In this document: positions 53,056 through 60,864 of the stretch, piece by piece
Position numbering within the stretch: the stretch's first letter is position 1
How the letters are laid out: every line of letters begins with the position of its first letter
NCBI GenBank assembly: GCA_040756745.1
Contig: JBFLYO010000020.1
Location: forward strand, 1-64,000
Direction: 5' to 3'
DNA from: JBFLYO01 sp040756745
GTDB taxonomy: Bacteria > Bacteroidota > Ignavibacteria > UBA10030 > UBA6906
DNA: 64,000 bases
Made by a program: the position numbers and the translations under genes
Notes under the pieces: model-generated
The model's input: the letters and a program-made list of their open reading frames with translations, nothing else
Databases searched by the model: none
Told to the model about the DNA's origin: nothing

Positions 53056-53089
53056 GTTCCGCAATCCGCACTTCGCAATCCGCAATGCG
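53056..53089 (+). repeat. Heptamer array abutting the fumarase start codon
   Basis: Units GTTCCGC, AATCCGC, ACTTCGC, AATCCGC and AATGCG; the last contains the ATG of the fumarase gene. A possible SD (ggaaagg, 53050-53056) lies 28 bp from the ATG, so the array sits between SD and start. Confidence 0.85.
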
Positions 53090-54491
53090 TACCGAGTCCG
53101 ATTCCCTCGGCCCAGTCCGGATTCCCGCCGATGCTTATTGGGGCGCACAAACGCAGCGGGCCATCGCGAACTTCCCCGTCAGCGGGATAACGTTCCCGCC
53201 GGTCTTCATCCGTTCGCTGGCGCTGATCAAGCACGCCTGTGCCGACGTCAACCGTGATCTCCGTCTTCTCGATCGGCGATTCGCCCATGCCATCATCCGT
53301 TCGTGCGAGGAGATCGTGGATGGAAAATTCGAGGGACAGTTCCCGCTGGACATCTTCCAGACCGGTTCTGGCACCTCGACGAACATGAACGTCAACGAGG
53401 TGATCGCAACCCGGTCGAATGAGATCATCACAGGGACGAAACAGACCACGGCGCCCGTCCACCCGAACGATCACGTGAACATGGGGCAATCGTCAAATGA
53501 CGTGATCCCCTCAACCATACATGTTGCTGCCGTGCTTCAAGCGGAGGAACTCTTGCTTCCGTCGCTGAAGCTTCTTCAACGCTCGATCAGAACCCAAAGC
53601 CGAAAGAACGACTCAGTCGTCAAAACCGGACGAACGCACCTCATGGATGCGATGCCGCTGACCATCGGCCAGGAGCTCTCCGGATGGGAATCCCAGATCG
53701 CCGGTGCCCGACGAGAGATTCAGCGAGCGCTCCCTCGTCTGGCGGAGCTCGCCATCGGCGGGACAGCGGTCGGCACGGGGATCAATGCGCCGAAAGGATT
53801 CGGGGGTCGGGTGGTTAGAAGGCTCTCGCGGCTGACAGAACGTGACTTCCGGGAGGCACCGAATCACTTTGCAGCACAGGCGTCGCAGGATGCGGTGGCT
53901 GCTTTCTCCGGCCAGCTCAGGGCATTGGCGACGGCGCTCATCAAGATCGCCAACGACCTGCGCTGGATGAGCAGCGGTCCGATGGCCGGGCTCGGCGAGA
54001 TTCGCCTTCCTGCGCTGCAGCCGGGCTCGTCAATCATGCCGGGAAAGGTGAACCCCGTGATTCCCGAGGCCGTGCGCATGGCAGCCGCGCAGGTGATGGG
54101 GAATGATACCGTCGTTGCAGTTGCGAACGCCATGGGAGAATTCCAGCTCAACGTCATGCTTCCCGTCATCGCACACAACCTCCTGCAGGAGATCACCATA
54201 CTCGCAACCTCTACCCGGCTGCTGGCGGGCTGGGCAATCGACGGGATGGAAGTGAACGATGAGCACATCCGCGAATCACTCCTCCGCAACCCAATCATTG
54301 CCACGGTTCTTAATCCGGTCATCGGCTATGAGAAGGCGGCTGAAGTCGTTAAGAAGTCGTTGGCCGAAAAGAAATCGGTGAAGGAGGTCGTCCTGGAACT
54401 GGGCTATCTCACGAAGGAAGAGGCAGACAGGATTCTCGACCCTGCAGGCATGACTGGGCCGCGCAGGGTCAGACAAAAGGAACGAGAGTAG
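53085..54491 (+). CDS. fumC: Class II fumarate hydratase (FumC-like)
   Basis: The 468-residue product has the fumarase/aspartase superfamily motifs: TGSGTSTNMNVNEV (about 100), HPNDHVNMGQSSND (about 130), TGRTHLMDAMP, and the catalytic-serine loop PGSSIMPGKVNP (about 320). HPNDHVN and TGSGT favour fumarase over aspartate ammonia-lyase, but KVNPVIPEAV is aspartase-like, so some doubt remains. It would interconvert fumarate and malate in the TCA cycle. MRTESDSLGPVRIPADAYWG aligns with FumC N-termini, which supports the ATG inside the heptamer array. Confidence 0.85.
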   Translation: MRTESDSLGPVRIPADAYWGAQTQRAIANFPVSGITFPPVFIRSLALIKHACADVNRDLRLLDRRFAHAIIRSCEEIVDGKFEGQFPLDIFQTGSGTSTNMNVNEVIATRSNEIITGTKQTTAPVHPNDHVNMGQSSNDVIPSTIHVAAVLQAEELLLPSLKLLQRSIRTQSRKNDSVVKTGRTHLMDAMPLTIGQELSGWESQIAGARREIQRALPRLAELAIGGTAVGTGINAPKGFGGRVVRRLSRLTERDFREAPNHFAAQASQDAVAAFSGQLRALATALIKIANDLRWMSSGPMAGLGEIRLPALQPGSSIMPGKVNPVIPEAVRMAAAQVMGNDTVVAVANAMGEFQLNVMLPVIAHNLLQEITILATSTRLLAGWAIDGMEVNDEHIRESLLRNPIIATVLNPVIGYEKAAEVVKKSLAEKKSVKEVVLELGYLTKEEADRILDPAGMTGPRRVRQKERE

Positions 54492-54510
54492 GGGCGCGGT
54501 CTCCGCTCCC
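54491..54510. repeat. Imperfect GGGGCGCGG palindrome at the fumarase stop
   Basis: GGGGCGCGG, a 3-nt loop and CCGCTCCC, one mismatch. The TAG stop occupies its first bases. It is similar to the left arm of the perfect palindrome at 22839-22865, also at a stop codon. Confidence 0.55.
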
Positions 54511-54544
54511 ATCATCGGAACGGCCAATATCAGGGGAAATGTCC

Positions 54545-55969
54545 ATGGCTCGCCTTGCATCAAATGTCTTTCGTGTGTCATGCGTTGCCCTCCTCGCCTC
54601 GGGGATCGTCTCTGCGCAGGAGGTTGCGTCGAAAGCGGTAGATCCACGTCTCCAGAACTGCTTCCGACGGCCCCCTGTGAATGGATGGACGCTTGTGCAT
54701 TTGGAGGGGACACCGGGTGAGATTGGGTACCAGCACGGGTACTTGCTGGCCGAGGAAATCCAGGATATGAAGGAAGTCACGGAGCTGGAATTGCGGCACG
54801 GCACAACGAAGGAGTGGGCGTTCTTCCGCCGGGAAGGGGAAGTGATGATGTGGCCGCACATCGAGGAGGAATACCGTGCGGAACTCCGCGGGATCGCCGA
54901 AGGAGTACAGGCGCGGGGAGTCACGCTGGACCTCTGGGATGTTGTGGCGATGAACGGCCTGCTCGAATGGGAATATTTCACCAAAGAATATGACGCGAAG
55001 CAGGGCGACTCGTCGTCGGCCCGCACGTCTGTCCCTGAACACTGCAGCGCATTCGTGGCGACGGGGAGCTATACCACCGACGGAAAAGTGATCATCGCCC
55101 ACAACAACTGGTCGAGCTATCTCGACGGATCGCGCTGGACCATCATCTTTGATATCGTTCCCGCTTCCGGCTACCGGATCCTCATGGACGGGCTTCCAGG
55201 GTTCATCGCAAGCGATGATGATTTCGGGATCAACGCGGCCGGAATTATGATCACAGAGACAACCATTTCAGGCTTCAGGGGGTACGATCCGACAGGGATC
55301 CCGGAATTCGTCCGCGCCCGCAAGGCCATGCAATACTCGTCATCGATCGACGATTTTTCTCGGATCATGACCGAGGGGAACAACGGCGGGTATGCCAATG
55401 ATTGGCTGATCGCCGACAGGAAGACGAACGAGATTGCCAGTCTCGAGCTTGGCTTGAACAACGTGACGCTGCAGCGAACGAAGGATGGTTACTTTGTCGG
55501 CGCGAATTTTCCCAAGAATCCGCGGCTGGCGGCTCAGGAGACCAACTGCGACCTGAGCGACTCCGGGAAGAGCTGCAACGCGCGGCGCGTCCGGTGGGAA
55601 CAATTGATGACGTTGAGCAAGGGGAAGATCAATCTTGCGATTGCGAAGGTGTTCATGGCCGATCACTACGACGTGGTCCAGCGCAAGGAAGATCCGAACG
55701 AACGGACCCTCTGCGGTCACATCGAACTTTCTCCGCGCGGCTCACCGGACTGGCAGCCCCCGTTCGGTCCCGCCGGGGTGGTGCAGAACAAGATCGCTGA
55801 TGCGACGCTCTGCGCCGAAATGTCGTTCCTCGCCGCTGCGGGGCATTCGTGCGGGATCGACTTCGACGCGGACGAGTACCTCAGCTCCCACCCGCAGTAT
55901 TCGTGGCAGAAACCATTGCTCCGGGACCTTCCGTCGCGGCCCTGGACGAAGGTTTCGACGGCGGAGTAG
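54545..55969 (+). CDS. Secreted C45-type Ntn hydrolase (acyl-CoA:6-APA acyltransferase/phospholipase B-like)
   Basis: The start chosen is the ATG at 54545, with aggggaa at better spacing than for the ATG at 54539. The 474-residue product has a signal peptide (VALLASGIVSAQ) and C167 in EHCSAFVATG, the N-terminal nucleophile exposed by self-cleavage in C45 enzymes, followed by the family's TDGKVIIAHNNWSSY. EGTPGEIGYQHGYLLAEEI precedes it, as in phospholipase B-like/AAT proteins. It would hydrolyse an amide or lipid in the periplasm; the substrate is unknown. It lies 53 bp after fumC. Confidence 0.83.
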   Translation: MARLASNVFRVSCVALLASGIVSAQEVASKAVDPRLQNCFRRPPVNGWTLVHLEGTPGEIGYQHGYLLAEEIQDMKEVTELELRHGTTKEWAFFRREGEVMMWPHIEEEYRAELRGIAEGVQARGVTLDLWDVVAMNGLLEWEYFTKEYDAKQGDSSSARTSVPEHCSAFVATGSYTTDGKVIIAHNNWSSYLDGSRWTIIFDIVPASGYRILMDGLPGFIASDDDFGINAAGIMITETTISGFRGYDPTGIPEFVRARKAMQYSSSIDDFSRIMTEGNNGGYANDWLIADRKTNEIASLELGLNNVTLQRTKDGYFVGANFPKNPRLAAQETNCDLSDSGKSCNARRVRWEQLMTLSKGKINLAIAKVFMADHYDVVQRKEDPNERTLCGHIELSPRGSPDWQPPFGPAGVVQNKIADATLCAEMSFLAAAGHSCGIDFDADEYLSSHPQYSWQKPLLRDLPSRPWTKVSTAE

Positions 55970-56082
55970 GATGGAATCGCTCAAGTGATGAGGCGGGAAT
56001 GGCAGGAGGGCTCACTCGTATCTGCGCCCTGACAATTGATGCAACGGGAACCTCGAGATCCACATGGAAGTCGGCATCGTTT

Positions 56083-57393
56083 CTACGATTCACCTTCGGA
56101 GAAGACATCCGACTGCCCGACGGGGATCGTCTCTTCCACCTCTATCGGTGTGGCCGGGGCCCGTCGCATGGCCGCCCGTGCCGGCACCCGGTGGGGAGGT
56201 TCGAAAAGCTCGTACAGGACCAGAGACGCCGCGCCGAGGATGACCCCCCGCTCGCCATGTGCCGACGGCTGCACCCGCACGGCCTCTGCGGGGGGGGCCA
56301 GCAGGTCCCTGTGGATTCTCTCCTGCAGCATGCCCGCGACGGCAGGATAATGCTGCGCAATCTTCCCTCCGAGCAGAATCAGCTGTGGGTTCAGCAGGTT
56401 CACCATTCCTATGCAGATGATGCTCAGGAGGGAGGTGAACTCATCGATGACCCGCAGCGCGACCTGATCTCCCGACGCGGCCCGGCGCGCGACCACTGCG
56501 ACTGAATCGACGTTTGCCTCACCCGTAGAACCGCCTCTGCGATAGCTCTCGACGAAATTGGTGTCGGTCAGAATCTGGCCGAACATTGCCTGGCCGGTGT
56601 AGGTCAGCGGAAACTGATCCCGGTAAAACCGGGGGTGATCAAGGCTGTTGAATCCGATCTCCCCTGCGCTCGACGTGATGCCGTGCAACAGATGCCCGTT
56701 AATCATGATCCCCGCGCCCAGCCCGATGCCGATCCAGAGCTGGACGAAATCCTTCGTTCCTTTCGCTGCGCCGAGCAGATACTCGCCCACCGCCATAGTC
56801 TTGACGTCGTTCTCGACGTACACCGGCACGTTGAAACGCGATTCCAGCAACGCGCTGAGCGACTCGCCTTCCCAGGCCTTCTTGTTATGGGAGACCACAA
56901 GCGTGTTCGTGGAGTAGTCGATGACCCCCTGCACGCCGATCCCGATGCCGACCAGCTTGTTCCGCGGATACTTTCCGCTAGCCAGCAGACGTTCGATTGT
57001 GGCGGCGACTTCGCCGAGCACGATTTGCGCCGGTGCATGGATGGGGTAATCGAACGCGTCTTCGACGAGCACGCGCGCGTTCAGGTCGGTCAGGGCGACG
57101 GTGGCGCTGGTGACGCGGATGTCGACACCCGCCACAATCCCGGCCAGCGGACGGAACCTGAGAAGAATCCGCTTTCTTCCCACCCGTTTGCGCGCGACCT
57201 GCGCGCCGGTGTCCTCAAGGAATCCCGCCCGGATGAGCTTTGCGACGAGGTCGGTGACGGTAGCCTTGTGCAGCCCGGTGGCCTTCGCGATCTCGATCCG
57301 GGAGATCACCCCCCTGTCGCGCACAAGGCGAAGGATACGGACTTCGTTGGGCTCACGGATGAGAGACGCGCGTCGCTGGATGACGTTCCACAC
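56083..57393 (-). CDS. ROK-family transcriptional regulator without the zinc motif
   Basis: The 436-residue product (GTG start) has an N-terminal winged HTH (EVRILRLVRDRGVISRIEIA, KATVTDLVAKLIRAG) and a ROK domain (LVGIGIGVQGVID, VYVENDVKTMAVGEYLLG, GLGAGIMINGHLLHG, SAGEIGFNSLD). The canonical CxCGxxGC zinc motif that follows GEIGH in NagC/Mlc is absent; this region reads HPRFYRDQFPLTYTGQAMFG. Sugar binding may persist, but the structure must differ. Divergent from an APC permease gene, it may control that gene and itself through the TTGTAT...ATACAA site between them. Confidence 0.88.
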   Translation of the reverse strand: MWNVIQRRASLIREPNEVRILRLVRDRGVISRIEIAKATGLHKATVTDLVAKLIRAGFLEDTGAQVARKRVGRKRILLRFRPLAGIVAGVDIRVTSATVALTDLNARVLVEDAFDYPIHAPAQIVLGEVAATIERLLASGKYPRNKLVGIGIGVQGVIDYSTNTLVVSHNKKAWEGESLSALLESRFNVPVYVENDVKTMAVGEYLLGAAKGTKDFVQLWIGIGLGAGIMINGHLLHGITSSAGEIGFNSLDHPRFYRDQFPLTYTGQAMFGQILTDTNFVESYRRGGSTGEANVDSVAVVARRAASGDQVALRVIDEFTSLLSIICIGMVNLLNPQLILLGGKIAQHYPAVAGMLQERIHRDLLAPPAEAVRVQPSAHGERGVILGAASLVLYELFEPPHRVPARAAMRRAPATPIEVEETIPVGQSDVFSEGES

Positions 57394-57434
57394 AGGGGTA
57401 AGGGCAGAATTGTGACCTAAGAGTGATGGTTGGA

Positions 57435-57463
57435 TTGTATAAACCTACATCGGAATGATACAA
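57435..57463. promoter_or_regulatory. Candidate ROK operator, inverted TTGTAT/ATACAA
   Basis: TTGTAT (57435-57440) and ATACAA (57458-57463) separated by 17 bp, 42 bp upstream of the ROK start and 110 bp upstream of the permease ATG. A palindrome in a divergent promoter region next to a regulator gene is suggestive only. Confidence 0.35.
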
Positions 57464-57572
57464 AGGTCAAGCGGGCAACAATTGACCATTGTGGATTGAT
57501 TTCGGAACCATCGGCGCGTTCTCCATGTTATCGTCCTGATCCTCTCCTTCGCCAATTTCGGAATTTACTGCC

Positions 57573-58901
57573 ATGAGAGAAGGACCTCAGGCCCGAGGCC
57601 AAACGCCCCTGGAGGTTGCAGCCGGGCCCGTGCCGCATCTCCGCAAGGAAATAACCCTCCGCCATGCCGTCGCCCTCTATATAAGTTCTGTGCTCGGCTC
57701 CGGGGTTCTCGTTCTGCCCGGCCTCGCCGCACAGATCGCCGGGCCGTTGTCGCTTGTTGCGTGGCTCTTGCTTTCCCTCGGCAGCTACCCGTTTGCGTAC
57801 ACCTTTGCCACTCTGTCTTCGCGAAGGCCTGAATCCGGCGGCGTGTATTCCTTTGCGAAAGAGGCGTTCGGGCTCCCGGTGGCGACGGTCTCTGGCTGGC
57901 TCTTCGCACTCTGGTATATCTCGGGTGGACCGGCCGTCACGCTGATCGCTGCATCGTATATCTCCTACGCCTTCCCAATGACGAGGGCGGAGAGCCATAT
58001 CCTTGCAGCGGGGGTAATGCTGCTGGCGTTTCTCATCAACTACCGGGGAATCACATTCAGCAACCGGGTGCAGGTGGGGGTGGTCGTGTCGATCGTCGTC
58101 CTGCTCCTTGCAGCCGTTGCCTTCTCCGTCGGGTCGGTCCAGCCGGAGAATTTTGCTCCCTTCTCCCCGAACGGCCTCCTGCCGCTCGGCACGGCCGCGG
58201 CGTTGATCTTCTGGTCGTACCTTGGCTATGAAAACGTGTCGAATATTGCAGAGGAGTTCCGCGATCCGAAGCGGGATTTCAAACACAGCATCGTGCTCAG
58301 CGTCCTGCTTGTCGGCGTATTCTATGTTGCCGTCGCCACGGTGACGGTCGGTACCGGCGCCTACAGGGCTGGCGGAGGAGTGGCTCCGTTTGCCGCGATA
58401 TTCGCCAACACGCTGGGTCGCTATGGGGCGGTGGGAACCGCGCTCCTGGCCCTCTTTATTATCTTTGGTGCCGTGAATGCATATACCGCAGGCATGTCGA
58501 GGGTGATTTATGCCGTGGCGCGCGACGGCGGGTTTCCGCGCTGGCTGCACCATCTCAACGGCAGGTCGGGCGTGCCCGACCGGAGCCTTGTGATGCTCTT
58601 CGGCTTGGCGATGGTGACGCTGGCCATGTATTACTTCCTGAAAGTGAACCTTGATACCGCTCTGCTCATTCCCAGCGGCGCCGCAATCCTGGTGTATGTA
58701 ATCGGTTCTGCGGCAGGGATCAAGTTGCTCAAGGGGAGTGACGGCCGAAATGTGTACGCCTGGATCTCACTCGTCATGTCCCTCGCAATCCTCCCCTTCG
58801 TGGGGTTTCTCGCGCTGGTTTCTGTCCTTACGGGCCTTCTGGGACTCGGCTTCATCATGGTAAGATCAATCCACAATCCACAATCTGCAATCCACAATTG
58901 A
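57573..58901 (+). CDS. APC-superfamily amino acid permease
   Basis: The 442-residue product has about 12 hydrophobic helices. TM1 has the APC signature GSGVLVLPGLAAQIAGP, and TM6 and later helices follow (LIFWSYLGYENVSNIAEEFR). Hence it probably takes up amino acids or amines by proton or substrate antiport. Its final residues, SIHNPQSAIHN, and its TGA stop are encoded by the heptamer array at 58868, so the native stop may have been lost. Divergent from the ROK regulator. Confidence 0.88.
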   Translation: MREGPQARGQTPLEVAAGPVPHLRKEITLRHAVALYISSVLGSGVLVLPGLAAQIAGPLSLVAWLLLSLGSYPFAYTFATLSSRRPESGGVYSFAKEAFGLPVATVSGWLFALWYISGGPAVTLIAASYISYAFPMTRAESHILAAGVMLLAFLINYRGITFSNRVQVGVVVSIVVLLLAAVAFSVGSVQPENFAPFSPNGLLPLGTAAALIFWSYLGYENVSNIAEEFRDPKRDFKHSIVLSVLLVGVFYVAVATVTVGTGAYRAGGGVAPFAAIFANTLGRYGAVGTALLALFIIFGAVNAYTAGMSRVIYAVARDGGFPRWLHHLNGRSGVPDRSLVMLFGLAMVTLAMYYFLKVNLDTALLIPSGAAILVYVIGSAAGIKLLKGSDGRNVYAWISLVMSLAILPFVGFLALVSVLTGLLGLGFIMVRSIHNPQSAIHN

Positions 58902-58902
58902 C
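58868..58902 (+). repeat. Heptamer array forming the permease C-terminus
   Basis: Five 7-bp units: CAATCCA, CAATCCA, CAATCTG, CAATCCA, CAATTGA. The stop codon TGA lies in the last unit. The word CAATTGA is the unit of the array at 60865. Confidence 0.9.
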
Positions 58903-59074
58903 GACCGGATGTCAACACCCAGATGGCTTCCTGTGTATTTGACATTCTTCAGCCTTCGGGGTATCTTCGCGGAATCCGCGTCAGAAGGGGAGGCACCTGC
59001 CCGGCGGAAGGAAGAGGAATGCAATGGGGAGGTTTGTCTAATTTGAGGGTGCGCACTGCCCGCGCGCAGATACC

Positions 59075-59809
59075 ATGACACGTCATGCCCTGCTTTTGCC
59101 GTTCGCCGTGATGGCTTTCGTTTCGTGCACTCATACGTACGAAGTCGGCTATGATCCTTCGCAAACGACGCCTGAAGCATTCTCGCTCAGCGTTATGGGC
59201 GAGGATGTGAGTGTGACGTTGCGCGACAAAACGGAAATCGACGGGAGGTTGCTGTTGATCACTCCCGATACTCTCCGTCTCAGGACCGCAGCGGGCGATT
59301 CGATTATTCACTATGCGACGAAGGACGTTGCGACAATCGTTCGTGGTGGAAGCGCTGTCGGCCCGGTGTTGGGATTTCTGGGAGGCGGAGGGATCGGCGT
59401 CCTCGTCGGGTATGCAGTCGGCAGGGGAGAAAGAGGGAGCGGGGCGGGGATCGCAGAATTTTTCGGGATGGTGATCATAGGCTCGGCCGGCGCATTGGCG
59501 GGAACCGTGATCGGTGCAAACATCACGCCCGGCAGGGAGTTTCTGATTCCGGCGACGGGGATTCCCAGAAAGCCCTCCGACACGCTTGACGCTTCCTCGG
59601 ACGTCGGTCCAATGGTCGCCGTTGAGATCGATAAGCTTCTGGAAGAGACGCCAAGGACTGTGACATTTCGTTGGTACGAACGGACGACGACCCTGCCGAA
59701 AGCGCGGATCACGATCGAGCGACGTGGGCCTCTGGTCCTGATCCGCGCGCCGCGGGGGTTGCTCTACAATGCGGACAACACGCCGAGGTATCACACTGGG
59801 AAGGAGTGA
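59075..59809 (+). CDS. Glycine-zipper lipoprotein, function unknown
   Basis: The 244-residue product has a lipobox (MAFVSC, Cys about 18). Residues 40-85 resemble a small beta-domain (VSVTLRDKTEIDGRLLLITP). Two Gly-rich hydrophobic segments follow (GPVLGFLGGGGIGVLVGYAV and MVIIGSAGALAGTVIGAN), as in glycine-zipper membrane proteins. A polar C-terminal domain ends LLYNADNTPRYHTGKE. No SD is clear. It could insert into the outer membrane or oligomerise. A repeat array begins directly after the stop. Confidence 0.7.
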   Translation: MTRHALLLPFAVMAFVSCTHTYEVGYDPSQTTPEAFSLSVMGEDVSVTLRDKTEIDGRLLLITPDTLRLRTAAGDSIIHYATKDVATIVRGGSAVGPVLGFLGGGGIGVLVGYAVGRGERGSGAGIAEFFGMVIIGSAGALAGTVIGANITPGREFLIPATGIPRKPSDTLDASSDVGPMVAVEIDKLLEETPRTVTFRWYERTTTLPKARITIERRGPLVLIRAPRGLLYNADNTPRYHTGKE

Positions 59810-59816
59810 GGGTAAG

Positions 59817-60040
59817 GGGTGAAGCAGGTTAAGGGAAACGACAGAGTGAGATCAAGATTCAGATTGAGGAGTGAAGCAGGTTCAGGGGAAGAGCAGGTCA
59901 AGGGGTAGAGCAGGTCTGGGAGAAGAATCGAGATACTCACCCTTGTCCTCAACCTTAACCTTAACCTCACCCCCGCCGTTCCTTTGCCCCTTCATCTCAC
60001 TCTCGATCTTGATCTCAATCTTGATCTCGACCTGCTTTTC
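59817..60040. repeat. Composite array: 17-bp units plus opposed hexamer arms
   Basis: One 17-bp unit GGGGTGAAGCAGGTTAA at 59817-59833 and three contiguous units at 59868-59918 (GGAGTGAAGCAGGTTCA, GGGGAAGAGCAGGTCAA, GGGGTAGAGCAGGTCTG). Hexamers lie at about 59846-59867 (+) and 59945-60030 (complementary: CTCAAC, CTTAAC, CTCGAT, CTTGAT). It ends with CCTGCTTTT. The units are the reverse complement of those at 44052. Confidence 0.9.
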
Positions 60041-60044
60041 TCCC

Positions 60045-60109
60045 CGCCTCAGCGTCTCGGCGGTAACCTCCAACAAGAACACCGCAGAGGCGCAGAGACG
60101 CAGACGGAG
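60045..60109. repeat. CTCTGCG inverted element, copy 1 (imperfect)
   Basis: GCCTCAGCGTCTCGGCGGT on the left and ACCGCAGAGGCGCAGAGACG on the right, separated by a short spacer with aagaac. It resembles the better conserved copy at 60724-60791. Between here and 60294 I see only a GC-rich stretch with no gene. Confidence 0.65.
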
Positions 60110-60294
60110 TGTCGGAGAGAAGAAAACTGACGAGAAAGCATCTCCACGGACCTCTCCCCTGCCCGCCAAACAGCGTGGCGGGTAAACCGGCAGGCAGGCC
60201 CTGTATCCCCCTCCCCAGGAGGCAAGAGCAACGCACGGTGAGGGGAGGGGGAAGCAGCCGGCGGAAGATAGTTGATTGACGATTAATCGTCGCT

Positions 60295-60425
60295 TCAGGA
60301 CCCCGATTGGTAAATCGCAAGGAAGTCGGAGATTGTGACGATAGGGATTCCCCGAAGGGACCCCAGCGGGAGGATATGTTTCTTGTCACCCGTAATCAGA
60401 TAATCGACCCTGCCGGCAGCGGAGT
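60295..60425 (-). pseudogene. C-terminal remnant of a PIN-domain toxin
   Basis: Directly after the antitoxin stop on the - strand, with no start codon, the frame reads GRVDYLITGDKKHILPLGSL, then RGIPIVTISDFLAIY and stop. This is the end of COG1569-type PIN ribonucleases (xDYLVTGDxxLLxL ... GIxIVTPxEFL). It contains the last catalytic Asp region, but about the first 90-100 residues are missing. The RNase is inactive. It normally follows its RHH antitoxin, which is intact at 60426. Confidence 0.75.
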
Positions 60426-60662
60426 TTATTTTCGGACGTCGTCAACAATCCGCTCTACCTCGTTCTCTGTCGCGATCCCAAGCTGTGCGGCTCGCCTGCG
60501 CACAGCACGGCGGAATCCCTTGTCATTCTGAAGATCCAGATACAATCGCAGCGCGTCGCGCATCAGCTCACTCTTTGTTCGTTGTTCTTGCTTTGCCAGT
60601 TTTTCCGTATCGCGCAGCAATCGGGGGGGGATCGAAAGCGTGATCACTTTGCTTTGTCTCAT
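60426..60662 (-). CDS. Ribbon-helix-helix antitoxin (CopG/RelB-like), orphan
   Basis: The 78-residue product starts MRQSKVITLSIPPRLLRDTE, the beta-strand and first helix of an RHH DNA-binding fold, followed by KSELMRDALRLYLDLQ. Residues 48-78 (basic, RRAVRRRAAQLGIATENEVE) would bind the toxin. Its PIN partner is reduced to a fragment immediately downstream. It may still repress its promoter, but has no toxin to neutralise here. Confidence 0.82.
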   Translation of the reverse strand: MRQSKVITLSIPPRLLRDTEKLAKQEQRTKSELMRDALRLYLDLQNDKGFRRAVRRRAAQLGIATENEVERIVDDVRK

Positions 60663-60723
60663 GGGGTCCTCTTCAGATGTATTACACTGTAATATAACGC
60701 ATCGCGGGGTCGAGAGTCAACCC

Positions 60724-60791
60724 CCTCCGCGCCTCTGCGTCTCTGCGGTATTCTTTCACAAGATAACCGCGGAGGCGCGGAGACGCAGAGG
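60724..60791. repeat. CTCTGCG inverted element, copy 2
   Basis: Left arm 60724-60749 (ending TCTCTGCGGT) and right arm 60766-60791 (starting ACCGCGGAGG) form a long imperfect hairpin with a 16-nt loop. It is related to 60045-60109. Confidence 0.75.
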
Positions 60792-60826
60792 GATTGCCGG
60801 GGGAATGAATGAGGATGAAAAGAAAG

Positions 60827-60855
60827 AGCCCGGTTGAGCCGGGCTTCTTCTTGTG
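60827..60855. terminator. Bidirectional terminator hairpin
   Basis: AGCCCGG, loop TTGAG, CCGGGCT. On the + strand it is followed by TCTTCTTGT; on the - strand by CTTTCTTTTC. The stem matches the outer stem of the hairpin at 61107. Confidence 0.75.
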
Positions 60856-60864
60856 AAGCTGTGT

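Noticed and set aside
60278..60291. Perfect 14-bp palindrome GACGATTAATCGTC downstream of the PIN remnant
   Set aside because: It could be a terminator or operator, but has no loop or T-run and no gene whose promoter it would serve; too little to call.
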